A stretch of DNA of 64,000 nucleotides, taken from the NCBI GenBank assembly GCA_030762935.1, contig CM060899.1:19424501-19488500 (forward strand), given 5' to 3'. This DNA is from Hymenopus coronatus (Eukaryota; Arthropoda; Insecta; Mantodea; Hymenopodidae). Each line of letters starts with the position of its first letter. The stretch's first letter is position 1. The notes beneath the pieces are model-generated. The model did not search any database. It saw nothing but the letters and a program-made list of their open reading frames with translations, and had not been told where the DNA came from. Position numbers and translations under genes: made by a program. Below, piece by piece: positions 44,680 through 56,433 of this stretch.

Positions 44680-46275
44680 AAACTGAGCTATAATCTGCAA
44701 TGTCGCTTGGTGAATGGCCCAAACTTAACCTCAAATTTATTTCATCTTTCGTTGCTTTTCTTTTAATAAAATAAATACTAAATAAAATAAAAATAAAATA
44801 AAATCTGTACATTAAACCCTGATAAAAATTACTTAAACTAGTGTAAAATATCCCAAACTTTATACATTTATTACTACTTATACCAATTACAAATTTAATC
44901 ATACAATTTAAATTTAAAGATATATACTTAACCTAACTTAGCCTAAGATTTTTATAAATACCTATTAAAATCATAGTTATTATCAATTAAACTGTGTGTT
45001 AATACTTAATTTAATATAATTTTCGATTTAATTAATATTAATATTATTATAATTTCTGTTTTAATATATGTTAATAATATTTCTAATTTAATTTGTTATT
45101 ATTATTTATTAACTTTTATTTTATATTATTTACTTATATTATACACATATTTTATTTTAAAAGCTATTGTATTATTTTAATAACTATTCTATTAAGTGAT
45201 TGAATTATATTACTCTTACTATTATTATATAATTACTTAAGTTTTATACATATAATTACTATTTCATAAAATTTAAAGTAAAAAAGTATTACATAAAAAT
45301 GTTACAATACCTAATTATATTTTTTTTAACTTTATAATTACATTTATTAAAAATTCTCTAAAACTTAATATTATAATTACTTTCAATTATATCAAAATTC
45401 CACAATTTTAAAATTAAATAATTATATTATTTAAACATTTCAAAACCATCCATAATCGATGTAAATTTATATTCAATTTAAATTTACATTAAATTCAAAA
45501 TTGAAAATTATAATTTATAATGTATAATTTAATTAAAACCTTTTTTCTTTTAATTTCAGAAAATTGTTGAAATTATGATATGAAAGCGTAAAATTTCCTT
45601 TTGATTCTCGTGTGGTTGTGAAACTCGGCTGCGTCTCATTTCACAATATTCCCGCTCGAATCAAAAACCATAATTTTAAGCTCTTACATCTACATAGGTA
45701 TATAAAAATGAAGCGCCGAAAGGTAAGTACGCGCACCACTTCCGACAACTGCACCATATTGAACATTTTTTTTTTTTTTTTCGTTATTGTCACGACAAGG
45801 TTTGTGTAAAAAAAAAATTAAAAATCGTACGGAAAAGCTTTTTAAGTCTCATGATATGAATCAGCTTAGGCAATCGGTTAATAGCAGCCAGAAGGCAGTA
45901 GTACCACGGTTATTTGTTGCTAAATGGCAGTAGTAGCGATCTATTTTTCCTCCCCATTCAATGTTAAGGTAACGCACCAGTTTATCGAGACAATGACGTA
46001 ACGCAACAGTGAAATTTAAATACATTTTTATGTATTAACTCCTTTCCTTACTCCTATCGTTTAAAATATAGAAGTTTTCCTGGCGACGAACACTTAGAGT
46101 ACATACTTATTTATTTGCCTCTAGATATCCGTAGTACTGCTCTATTTTTCTTCCCCATTCAATGTTAAGGGAATGCGTCCCGTTATGGGTCATGACGCAA
46201 GATAACAGTGAAAATCAAATATATTTCGTATGATATTCCCATGTCACATCGTTTAAATAAAGAAATAAAAACGTA
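44680..46275. repeat. Dispersed 0.8-kb repeat, copy split by an AT-rich insertion
   Basis: The left part runs to 44767 and the right part from 45543 to 46275. Both align with 42300-43085 in the same orientation. The alignment breaks only at the 775-bp AT-rich block, so the other copy serves as the empty site. Confidence 0.75.
44768..45542. mobile_element. AT-rich insertion, 775 bp, with 12-bp target duplication
   Basis: Flanked by TTTTCTTTTAAT at 44756-44767 and 45543-45554. The block is overwhelmingly A and T, opens with AAAT/AAAAT repeats and has no domain. A 12-bp duplication suggests retroposition. If so, the A/T-rich repeat at its left end would be the tail of an element on the minus strand. 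The identity is unknown. Confidence 0.7.
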
Positions 46276-46282
46276 CTTGAAC

Positions 46283-46360
46283 AGGTGGAGTCAGACTGAA
46301 AAATTCAATGCCATAGCCGGGATTTGAGCCACGGATCTCCTGGTCTCTAGCCTGTTGTTA
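46283..46360 (-). mobile_element. tRNA-derived SINE fragment, minus strand
   Basis: GGAGTCAGACTGAAAAATTC, then GGGATTTGAGCCACGGATCT and a short tRNA-like end. It belongs to the family at 19528-20310. Confidence 0.7.
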
Positions 46361-46934
46361 GAGATAAACATTAGCAGAATTTTATTACTTAGTTCCTTAT
46401 AAGTAAGATGGAACTAAGGGAATGCACTAGGCGTTTTAAAAGCTGTCATTATGCGATTGTCATTGCAAATCGCTTCTTTGCTTGGCCAGGAGTAGAACAA
46501 AAGAAAACCGGACAATTTCTGTCTGAAAAAATATAAGTACTTCACAATTGAAACTAATAACTAGGAATACCTCGGACACGGTAAACTCCACGATAAAAAT
46601 GTATATGGCATCACTTGTGTATTTTAACAAGAACTACATTTTTTGTGTTGTAAGTTTTTGTCTATCTCTTACGGTTTACTAGTTATGCAAAATTCAGCAA
46701 AATTCACCCAGAATCTATTCCCAAAAAATTCAAGATATACATTTTATCTGTGATAGAAAAGGCTTTAATGTGTGGTATTTTAATCAAAATCGTTAGAGCC
46801 ATTTTTAAGAAAAACAAAATTTTCGAAAGGGTAGTTAGGGGTGGGGGGATTTTCTTTAAATCTTCGTGTTGCATCTTTGGTATTTAACCGTCTTTTTGTT
46901 TTTGAGCTATGCTGTCCACAGACACGCATACAAG

Positions 46935-46971
<37 letters not shown>

Positions 46972-47401
46972 TTTCTGAAAATGCTTGTTTTTGATTCAGG
47001 GGATCCTAAAACACGTATTTCCGGTGAAATCTCGACATCGAATTTTTGGGTGGAATACAATAGGTAAAAATGTAAATGGCGTGTTATTTATGAACCCTCT
47101 TTTAACTACTGTGGTTCTCAGCGTCCCATTCTAAATTGGGCGTGAAAGACCGCTTAATTTTGCTCAGAGGCCTCTCTATTAGGCTTGAGGTTCTTTTACG
47201 TGCCGTAAGTCTACGACACGGGACACACGGGACCAACGGCCATGATAAGGATTTTTACACCCGAAAAAATCCATTGTCCTCCGCTGGGTTTGAACCCGCG
47301 ACCTTGGGTATATGGTAACCATTACACCACTGAGGACGACATACAATAGGTTACTTCTCTATCCCGATGTACATTGTACATACGGGGCTAGAGAAAGTAA
47401 C
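46361..47401 (+). mobile_element. PTR element, variant subfamily, plus orientation, split by a SINE
   Basis: The body runs from AGATAAACATTAGCAG to GGTGGAATACAATAGGT (47065). The tail is at 47341-47401 (CCCGATGTACATTGTACATA, then CTAGAGAAAGTAA). The SINE between them has an 11-bp target duplication. The internal CA run is at 46936-46968. Confidence 0.8.
47066..47340 (-). mobile_element. tRNA-derived SINE, minus strand, full length
   Basis: The direct repeats ATACAATAGGT (47055-47065 and 47341-47351) frame a 275-bp SINE. On the minus strand it has box A (TGTAATGGTTACC-like) and box B (GGGTTTGAACCC read on plus), and a 3' end AATGGCGTGTTATTTATGAA read on plus. It is the reference for the family seen at 26060, 50378 and 50818. 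Confidence 0.9.
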
Positions 47402-48089
47402 AATAAATAACTTTTCGCTCTTACATCATAAATGGCTATCGTTTTAATTTTTACACTTTTCTGCTAATATTAGTTGAGTTGATATACCAGCTCCTCTAGA
47501 GTAACGCGGTGTACGGTGAACCATTATACAGATCTCATATTAGAGCCGTTTGCGGCCAGTGCTTTAGAACAATGCTCATGCGCAGGGATGTGGCAACTCG
47601 CGTCGTCACGTTGTCAATCCTGCTCTGAATGCTAACAAATGCCTTTGACGTGCGCTTAGATTCCAGGTATTTTCGATTAACATGAGACCGCAATTGACTC
47701 CAGATGGCGGAGATGGAATTCCGACGTGTATTGGAGAGATTCTCTTTGTAGAGGATGTTAACCGTGGTAGATTAAATGCGATGGTCCTTAGAGACAAAGC
47801 ACAGATACCCAAGTAAACGTTGTATAGCAGCTCACTTGCGGAGTCAACAGACATGGACTATTGCGTCTCTCTAGGAGATGAGAATCTAATTCATTGTAAT
47901 TAAGAGGACAGCTTCTGCCTTTATTTGTTTCCAATATCGATCTCTTAGTTTCAAAGCTGGAAAACTTAACAGTCTTAATAATATTGGCTCTTGATTGGAA
48001 GTAGATGTATCCTTTTTCGATGGAATGACGTTCTACAGACAATTTCTAAGTACACAACAAATGACAATCTAATATACATATACATATTA
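47402..48089. other. Unassigned sequence
   Basis: No gene or repeat recognised. The minus-strand frames at 47606-48042 lack a known domain. Confidence 0.35.
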
Positions 48090-48276
48090 TGCATGATGAT
48101 AATGACAATTATCAATTATTTCACAATTTAGCATACATAAATGCAATAGTTTCGTCAGAAACTTATATTTAGATATTCTTGTATGTTTTTAAAAATTAAT
48201 AAGAATTAAGACATTTCTGTAATAGAAATGCAATTTCATTTTTCCCCTTGTATCCTGGATATTTATGTTTAAAAAC
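48090..48276 (+). repeat. Duplicated flank, unit 1, upstream of a PTR
   Basis: Shares with 49190-49456: GATGATAATGACAATT-like start, TTTCGTCAG, TATTTAGATATTCTTGTATG and TTTTTCCCCTTGTATCCTGG. Each unit is followed at the same place by a PTR head. Confidence 0.7.
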
Positions 48277-49172
48277 TCTGATGTGTTCCATTCACATGAC
48301 TTTCTCTACATCTCCGCAACAAAGTATTGTTTAAAAAATTATGATTTTCTTTAGTTCATGCTAATCGAAAAAAAAAAAAAAATAGCAGAAATAGTCTTAT
48401 TACTTGCTTCCTTGTAAGTGGAAACGAAATAGGGAGTAGTATAGATTAAGGTGATAGTAGAAAGCTGGTTGCTTTGTGACTGAAGTTCCTTTCTTTGTAT
48501 GGTCAAAAGTTGACAAATTCCTGTATGAGAAAAGAATAAGTTTTTCATAGCTGAAAACAAAAGCAAGGGATATCTTAAAATCGATGAACTCCTCGAAAAA
48601 ATGTATACAGCATAAATTGTGTGTTTTAACGTATTCTACATTTTCTGTGAGGTAAGTTTTTGTCCATTTCTTTCGGTTTAGCAGTTATGCAAAAATCCGT
48701 AAAATTCATCCAGAATAAAGTAGTCTTCAGAGGCTATTCCCAGAAAATTTAAGATATACATTTTATTTGTGAAGTAAATATCTTAAATTTACGAGATTTT
48801 AATCAAAATCATTAGAGCCATTTTTAAGGAAACCAACATTTTCGAAATTTTTTCCATGTAAAGGATAGTTTGGGGTGAGGGGATTTTCTTGAAAATCTTC
48901 GAGGCGCATTCTCGGAAGATACCAAACTTAAATACCAAGTTTGGTTTTTAACGGTTTTTTCATTTTTGAGTTATGCTGTCCACAGACACACAAACACACA
49001 GACACACAGACACACACACACACATACACACGGACTTTTTCCTAGAAACTTTATTTTTGGATTCAGGGGGTCCCAAAACATGTATTTCCGGTGCAATCTC
49101 AGTATCGGATTTTTGGGTGGAATGCTATACCTTCTCTATACACTATGTACATAGTACGTGTAGAGAAAGTAA
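48277..49172 (+). mobile_element. PTR element, complete copy, plus orientation
   Basis: Head CTGATGTGTTCCATTCACAT, tail CACTATGTACATAGTACGTG then TAGAGAAAGTAA. About 896 bp with a short CA/GACA microsatellite. Confidence 0.88.
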
Positions 49173-49189
49173 TAAAAGTCAGTTATGAT

Positions 49190-49456
49190 GATGATAATGG
49201 TATTTTATTGCACCATTTGGCATAAATAAAATTCAATAGGTTTCGTCAGCAATTTATTAAAATGCATCTATATTTAAATATTTTTGTATGTTGTAAAAAT
49301 TAAGTTTGTAGCACTAATTTTAAAATAATTTACATTTACACTTGGTTTTATATTTAAATGTAGTTTAATATACAATTTCACTCCAAGATTTCTTTAATCG
49401 AAATGTAATTTTATTTTTCCCTTGGTACCATGGATAAGTATGTTCAAAATAACGTA
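49190..49456 (+). repeat. Duplicated flank, unit 2, upstream of a PTR
   Basis: A longer version of the 48090-48276 sequence, with additional AT-rich sequence at about 49310-49385. It ends CCATGGATAAGTATGTTC, just before the next PTR head. Confidence 0.7.
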
Positions 49457-50374
49457 TGTGTTACATTCACATGACTTTCTCTACATCTCTGCAACAAATT
49501 ATGTTAAAAAGCTTATGCCTCTCTTTATTTCATGCTAATCCACAAGTCTTATTTATTGCTTTCTTGATAGTAAAACCGAAATAAGTGAGTACCATAGGTT
49601 AAACTGACAGTCAAAAGCTGGTGCTATGTGACTGAAGTTCTTTTGTTTGTTCAGTTTGTGGGGTTGACAAATTCTTGTATGAGAAAACTATGTTTTTTAA
49701 AGCTGAAAACAAAAACAATGAATATCTCAAGAACGATGAACTCCACGAAAACAAATTATGTAATATAAATTGTGAGTTTAAATGTGCTCTACATTTTTTG
49801 TTTGGTAAGTTTTTGTCTATCTCTTACGGTTTAGCAGTTATGTAAAATTCCGTAAAATTCATCCAGAATAAAGTAGTTTTCAGAGGCTATTTCCAGAAAA
49901 TTCAAGATATACATTTTATTTCTTAGGTAAATATCTTTAATATTTGACATTTTAATCAAAATCGTTACAGCCATTTTTGAGAAAATCAAAAATTTTTAAA
50001 GAAAGTTTCATGTAAAGGATAATTGTTGGTGGGGGTATTTTCTTGAAAATCTTCGTGTCGCATCCTTGGAAGATATCAAACTTAAATACCAATTTTGGTA
50101 TTTAATAGTCTTTTTGTTTTTGAGTTATGCTGTCCACAGGTACATAGACACACACACACACAGACACACACACGACACATACACACACATGCACACACAC
50201 ACACAGATACACAAACAGAGACACACGCACACACACGGATCTTTTTGTAAAAATGCTTTTTATGGATTCAGGGGGACCCAATACAGGTATTTCCGGTGAA
50301 ATCTCGGTATCGAATTGTTAGGTGGAATGCAATACCTTCTCTATCACAATGTACATATTACGCGTAGAGAAAAT
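49457..50374 (+). mobile_element. PTR element, complete copy, plus orientation
   Basis: Head CGTATGTGTTACATTCACAT, tail AATGTACATATTACGCG then TAGAGAAAATAAA. Expanded CA-rich block at 50151-50235. Confidence 0.85.
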
Positions 50375-50377
50375 AAA

Positions 50378-50562
50378 AAAGTTTACCTTGCTAACCTCAT
50401 ATACCCAAGGTCGCGAGTTCAAATTACGGTGCGTAAATCTACCGCTGACAAAGAGGCCTCTGAGTAAAATGAAGTGGTCTTCCACGCCCAAAATAGAATG
50501 GGACGCTGAGAACCGCTGCTGTTAAAGAGCGTCCATAAATAAAACTCCATTTACATTTACAC
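50378..50562 (+). mobile_element. tRNA-derived SINE, internally deleted, plus strand
   Basis: Keeps the end of the tRNA-like head (GCTAACCTCATATACCCAAG, box B-like GAGTTCAAAT) and the 3' part (GGGACGCTGAGAACCGCTGC, then a TAAATAAAACTCCATTT tail). The middle is missing. It abuts a PTR tail. Confidence 0.75.
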
Positions 50563-50817
50563 AAAAAAGTGACTTATCTGTCTTTTGGAGATGAACAATA
50601 TTCATGCAATACATACAAAGATGCCACAGTTAAAATACCAAATTATTTAAAAATAGGTCCAAAATTTTGGCGAGAATTACAATTTTTTATTATTCTCAGA
50701 GCCTTCTTCTGGAGCAAAAATAATTGATTGGCTTCCCCACTGCTACCCCAGAGCAAAATTCCACAGTTTAAATGGCAATGAAATAGACCATAATAAATAG
50801 TTAATAAAGTGATAATA

Positions 50818-51092
50818 GAAATGGAGTTTTATTTATGGACGCTCTTTAGCTGGTGTGGTTCTCAGCGTCCCATTCTGTAATGAGCGTGAAAGACTGCTCA
50901 GAGGTCTCTTTATCAGGCTTGGTGTTCTTTTACGTGCATAAATCTACGACACGGGACCAACGAATTTACTTCCCTTTTGAAGGAAGCTATTCTAAGGATT
51001 TTTACGCCCGAAAAATTCCATCGTCCTCCGTCGGGTTAGAACCCACGACCTGAAGTTAGCATGGTAACCATTACACCACGGAGAGCGACTAA
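50818..51092 (-). mobile_element. tRNA-derived SINE, minus strand
   Basis: Same family: on plus it begins AAATGGAGTTTTATTTATGG and ends at the inverse of the box A region (ATGGTAACCATTACACCACG). Its orientation is opposite to the copy at 50378. Confidence 0.8.
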
Positions 51093-51595
51093 ATACACAC
51101 AAAATGGTAATCAGAATATACAGGATGAGTCAGAAAAACACGAAGTAATTTAAAATCGAGATTCAGGGGTTATAATTGACTATTTTCATGCCGGGAATGT
51201 AACTCCGTAAAACTCTGGTTATCGAACTAGAGGTCATAAGTTTTTCAAACACCGCGTCGGGTTAGGTGAAATTCCATCACACAGATCCTTTCGGCATTAT
51301 AATATCGCTTATGTTTTGTTTTCTTAGCGCCTTGGAATTTCGCTTGTATTCTGTTTTCTACATTGTTTATATCACCAAACTACTGCTGTGCTTTGAACTC
51401 AACTCGAGCAGCTCGAGAAAATGATGCCATTTGTGCATGTTGCGAACTGGCGGTATTTATTAAAACTCATTGCTTGAAGCGTCAAAGTGTACTGCAGTAG
51501 AATATCTTACGGACTCCAATAACCTTTTTAGGGGCTTGCACCCTTGCGCTTAGATACAAAACATGTTGTCACGTTTTTGTGATTTTTACTTTCTC
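51093..51595. other. Unassigned sequence
   Basis: No gene recognised. ATACAGGATGAGTCAGAAAA at about 51119 resembles the tip of a DNA transposon, but I found no partner end. Confidence 0.35.
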
Positions 51596-52660
51596 TACAC
51601 GTACTATGTACATAGTGTATAGAGAAGATATTGTAATGCATCCAAAAATTCGATACCGAGAGTTCACCGGAAATTTATGTTTTGAGACCCCCTGAATCCA
51701 AAAAATGTATTTTTAGAAAAATGTCCGTGTGTGTGTCTGTCTGTCTCTGTGTATGTGTGTGTATGTGTGTGGTGTGCTTGTGGGCAGCATAGCTCAAAAA
51801 CGAAAAGACTGTTAAAAGCCAAAATTGGTATTTAGGTTTGGTATCTTCCATGGATGCGACACAAAGATTTTCAAAAAAATCCCCCTACCCTTTATATGGA
51901 ATTTTTTTCGAATATTTTTATTTTCTTTAAAATAGCTCTAACGATTTTGATTAAAATGGCATACATTATATATATAACAAATAAGATGTATATCTTGAAT
52001 TTTCTAGGAATAGCCTCTGAAGACAACGTTATTCTGGATGAATTTTACGGAATTTTGCATAACTGCTAAACCGTAAGAAATTAACAAAAACTCACCACAC
52101 ATAAAATGACACAAAGATTTTCAAAAAAATCCCCCTACCCCCTACTACCCTTTACATGGAATTTTTTTCGAATATTTTTATTTTCTTAAAAATAGCTCTA
52201 ACGATTTTGATTAAAATGGCATACATTATATATATGACAAATAAAATGTATATCTTGAATTTTCTAGGAATAGCCTCTGAAGACAACGTTATTCTGGATG
52301 AATTTTACGGAATTTTGCATAACTGCTAAACCGTAAGAAATTAACAAAAACTCACCACACAGAAAATGTAGAGCACATTAAAACACACAATTTATGTTAT
52401 ATACACTTTTTTTCGTGGATTTGATCATTTTTTAGATTTTTTTTTCAGCTTTGAAAAACTTATACTTTTCTCATACAGTAATTTGTGAACTCCTGTCCAT
52501 ACAAACAAAGGAACTTCAGTCATATAGCAACGAGCTTTTGACTTATCACTTTAACCTATGGTACTCCCTTATTTCGCTTCTACTTACAAGGAAGCAAGAT
52601 ATTTAACAATAATTTGTTGCAGAGATGTAGAGAAAGTCATGTGAATGGAACACATCAGAT
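51596..52660 (-). mobile_element. PTR element with an internal tandem duplication, minus orientation
   Basis: Tail CGTACTATGTACATAGTG, head GTGAATGGAACACATCAGAT. A segment of about 250 bp (51858-52106) is repeated almost identically at 52107-52363, making this copy longer than usual. First unit of a four-unit head-to-tail array. Confidence 0.88.
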
Positions 52661-52663
52661 TTG

Positions 52664-52805
52664 TTACTTTCTCTAGCCACGTATGTACAATGTACATAGG
52701 GATAGAGAAGTATTGTATTCCACCCAAAAGTTCGATGTTGAGATTTCACCGGAAATACATGTTTTAGGACCCCTTTAGTCCAAGAAAAACATTTTCAGAA
52801 ACCGG

Positions 52806-52867
<62 letters not shown>

Positions 52868-53621
52868 TGTCTGTCTGTCTGCCTGTGTGTCTGTGGACAG
52901 CATAGCTCAAAAACGAAAAGGCGGTTAAATACCAAACTTGGTATTTAAGTTTGGTATCTTCCAAGGATGCCAAACAAAGATTTTCAAGAAAATCCCCCCA
53001 TCCCTAGCTACCCTTTACATGGAACATTTTTCGAAAATTTTGTTTTTCTTAAAAATGGTTCTAACGATTTTGATTAAAAGATCACATATTAAAGGCATTT
53101 CTATCAAAAATAAAATGTATATCTTGAATTTTCTTGGAATAGCTTCTAAAGACCTGTTTATGCTGGACGAATTTTGCTTAATTTAGAATAATTAGTAAAC
53201 CGTAAGACAGAGAAAAACACTTCGTATACAAAAAATTTAGATCTCGTTAAAATTCACAAGCTATGTCATATACATTATTTTCGTGGAACTTACCGTTTTA
53301 GAGCTATTCCTTATTATTTGTTTCAATTGTGAAGTACTTATACTTTTCACAGGCGGGAGTGGTCGTTTTTCTTTTGTTCTACACCTGGCCAAGCAAAGAG
53401 GCGATTTGCAATGACAATCGCATAACGATAGCTTATAAAACATTTGATTATCACTTTAGCCTAGTGCATTCCCTTAGTTCCAGTCTACTTATAAGGAACT
53501 AAGTAACAATATTCTGCTAATGTTTATCTCCATTAGCGTGGTGTTGAAAGAAGATTTATCTTTTGTAAGACGTTTGTTTGTAGAGTAGCTAGAGAAAGTC
53601 ATGTGAGTATAACATATCAGA
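52664..53621 (-). mobile_element. PTR element, variant subfamily, minus orientation
   Basis: The tail reads TTACTTTCTCTAGCCACG with ATGTACAATGTACAT at the palindrome. The head is GAGTAGCTAGAGAAAGTC then ATGTGAGTATAACATATCAG. The GT microsatellite (52807-52866) is long. Starts 3 bp after the previous unit. Confidence 0.85.
52807..52866 (+). repeat. GT microsatellite inside a PTR
   Basis: About 29 GT units followed by CTGT repeats, at the fixed microsatellite position of the PTR family. Confidence 0.95.
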
Positions 53622-53625
53622 TTTT

Positions 53626-54429
53626 TTACTTTCTCTAGCCCCGTATGTAAAATGTACATAGTGGACTAGAAGATACTGTATTGCACCCAAAAAATTCAAT
53701 AGAGATTTCACTGGAAATCCATGTTTTAGGATTCCCTGTTTGCCTGTGTGTCTGTGGACAGCGTAGCTAAAAATCGAAAAGATGGTTAAATACCAAACTT
53801 GGTATTTAGGTTTGGTATCTTCCAAAGATGCGATATGAAGATTTTCAAGAAAATCCCCCAACCCCTAACTACCCTTTACATGGACAAATTTTCGAAAATT
53901 TTGTTTTTCTTAAAAACGGCTCTAACGATTTTGATTAGAATACCATATATTTAAGCTACTTCCGGAACAAATAAAATTTATATTTTTAATTTGCTAGGTA
54001 TAGCTTCAGAAGACTGTTTATTCTAGATGAATTTTGCTGTATTTTGCATAACTAGTATACCGTAAAAGATAGACAAAAACTTACTGCACAAAAGATGTAG
54101 ATCTCGTTAAAATACACAATTTAAGTCATATACATTTTTTCGTAGAGTTCGCCGTTTTCAAGATATTCCTTGTTATTAGTTTCAATGGTAAATTACTAAA
54201 CTTTTCTCAGACAGGAAGATACCGTATTTCTTTTGTTATAGTTTTAAAACATATGACTATCACTTTAGTGGATTCCTTTAGTTCCCTTCTGCTTATAAGG
54301 AATTAAGTAATAAGAACATTCTGCTAATGTTCATCTCGATTAGCATTGTGTAGAAAGAAGAAAAATCGTTTGTAAGAAGTTTGTTTGTAGAGCAGCTAGA
54401 GAAAGTTATGTGAGTGTAACACATCAGAT
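53626..54429 (-). mobile_element. PTR element, variant subfamily, minus orientation
   Basis: Third unit of the array, with tail TTACTTTCTCTAGCCCCG and head AGTGTAACACATCAGAT. Its GT microsatellite is largely lost. Confidence 0.85.
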
Positions 54430-54431
54430 TT

Positions 54432-54570
54432 TTACTTTCTCTATACGTACTATGTAGATAGTGTATAGAGAAGGTATTGCACTCCACCAAAATATTCGAT
54501 ACCGAGATTTCACCGGAAATATATGTTTTAGGGTCCCCTGTAACCAAAGGAAAGTATTTTCAGAAAAGGG

Positions 54571-54628
<58 letters not shown>

Positions 54629-55349
54629 TGTGTGTGTGAGTGTGTGTGTGTCCGTGTGTCCGTGTGTCTTTGAACACAATAACTCAAAAACGAAAAGCCT
54701 TTAAAATATCAAACTTGGTATTTAAGTTTAGTATTTTCCAGGGATGCGACACAAAGATTTTGAGAAAAATCCCCCCACCCCAAACTGCCCATTACATGGA
54801 ACTTTTTTCGAAACTTTTGATTTTCTCAAAAATGCCTATAACGATTTTGATTGAAATATCACATATTAAAGATATTTACCTGACAAATAAAATGTATATT
54901 TTGAATTTTCTGAGAATAGCCTCTGAATATTACTTTATATGGATGAATTTTGCATAACTACTAAACCGTAAGAGATGGACAAAAACTTAACACACAAAAA
55001 ATGTGGAGCACGTTAAAACACGCAATTTATGTTATATACTTTTTTTCGTGGAGTTGATCGTTTTTGAGATATTCCTTTTTCTTGGTTTCAGCTTTGAAAA
55101 ACATACTTTTCTCATACAGGAATTTTGTCAACTTCTGTCCATACAAACAAAGGAACATCAGTCACATAGCAACCAGCTTTTGGATTTCACTTTAACTATG
55201 GTACTCCCTTATTTCGCTTCTAATTACAATAAAGCAAGAAATAAGCTGCTAATTTTTCTCGATTAGCATGAAATAAATAAAAGATAAGCTTAGTAACAAT
55301 AATTTGTTACAGAGATATAGAGAAAGTCATGTGAATGGAACACATCAGG
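54432..55349 (-). mobile_element. PTR element, main subfamily, minus orientation
   Basis: Fourth unit of the array. The tail has CGTACTATGTAGATAGTG and the head GTGAATGGAACACATCAGG. A long GT microsatellite lies at 54573-54648. Confidence 0.88.
54573..54648 (+). repeat. GT microsatellite inside a PTR
   Basis: More than 30 GT units with a few interruptions, at the same place as in the neighbouring array unit. Confidence 0.9.
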
Positions 55350-55588
55350 TTTTTTCTCGTAACTTTCGTTCGTGGTCGGCTTATCCTCCCCGTATTTGTA
55401 GGACTGGTGCCCTCCTAGGACCTACAAGCGGATACTCAGGGGTCTTACTCTTAACCTACTAAATAAATTAAAAGCAAAGACCACTTACAAAATATTTATT
55501 TATTACACTCGCTGAATTTCCAGCTTTTTTTTTTCGTGAAAATGGGCATATTGTAAACTTTTATATAGAACAAATGTAGTTTATATTA

Positions 55589-55649
<61 letters not shown>

Positions 55650-55733
55650 AACTGTAGAATCGAATATTTGAAGGTCGGCTGATAAGTTCCGGGCCACTCA
55701 ATGAAAACAGCATTTATTTGTTTATTTATTTAT
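55350..55733. other. Unassigned sequence with an AAT microsatellite and a mariner end
   Basis: Includes the AAT array at 55591-55647 and, at 55673-55700, GGTCGGCTGATAAGTTCCGG, which resembles the terminal repeat of the mariner at 61900-63165. It may be the missing end of the mariner at 56434, now separated from it by a PTR. Confidence 0.5.
55591..55647 (+). repeat. AAT trinucleotide microsatellite
   Basis: About 19 AAT units in an otherwise ordinary intronic stretch. Confidence 0.95.
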
Positions 55734-56428
55734 TTACTTTCTCAATACGCACTATGTGCATACTGCATAGAGAAAGTATGGTATTCCACCCAGAAATTCG
55801 ATACCGACAGCATAACTACAAAAAAAAACGCAAAATACCAAACTTGGTATTTAAGTTTAATGTCTTCCAAGGATGCGACACGAAAATTTTCAAGAAAATC
55901 CCCCAACCCCCAACTACCATTTACGTGGACATTTTTTCGAAATGTTTTATTTTCTCAAAAATGGCTCTAACGATTTTGATTAAAATATCGTATATTAAAC
56001 ACATTTACCTGACAAATAAAATGTATATCTTGAATTTTCTGGGAAATGCCTCTGAAGACTACTTTATTCTGGATGAATTTTACGGAATTTAGCATAGCTG
56101 CTAAAGCGTAAGAGATGGGCAAAAGCTTAATACATAAAAAATGTAGAGCACATTAAAACACACATTTTGTGTTAGACACATTTTTTCGAGGAGTTGATCG
56201 TTTTTGACATATTCCTTGTTTTCCGTTTCAGCTATGAAAAAATTGTACTTTTCTCATACGGGAATTTGTCAACTCCTGTCCATACAATCAAAGGAACTTC
56301 AGTCACATAGCAAACAGCTTTTGATTATCGGTTTAGCCTATAGTACTCCCTTATTTCCCTTCTACTAAAAAGGAAGCAAGTAATAAGACTATTTCTGATA
56401 TTGTTTTTCGATTAAAATGAAATAAATA
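55734..56428 (-). mobile_element. PTR element, minus orientation, head lost
   Basis: Tail TTTACTTTCTCAATACGC then ACTATGTGCATACTG. The GT block is mostly deleted. It ends at AAATAAATAGAAGCATA, where mariner sequence begins. Confidence 0.8.
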
Positions 56429-56433
56429 GAAGC

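Noticed and set aside
44768..45542. Mitochondrial insertion (NUMT) as explanation for the AT-rich block
   Set aside because: I could not recognise any mitochondrial gene, and a 12-bp target duplication is not typical of such insertions. It cannot be excluded without a search.
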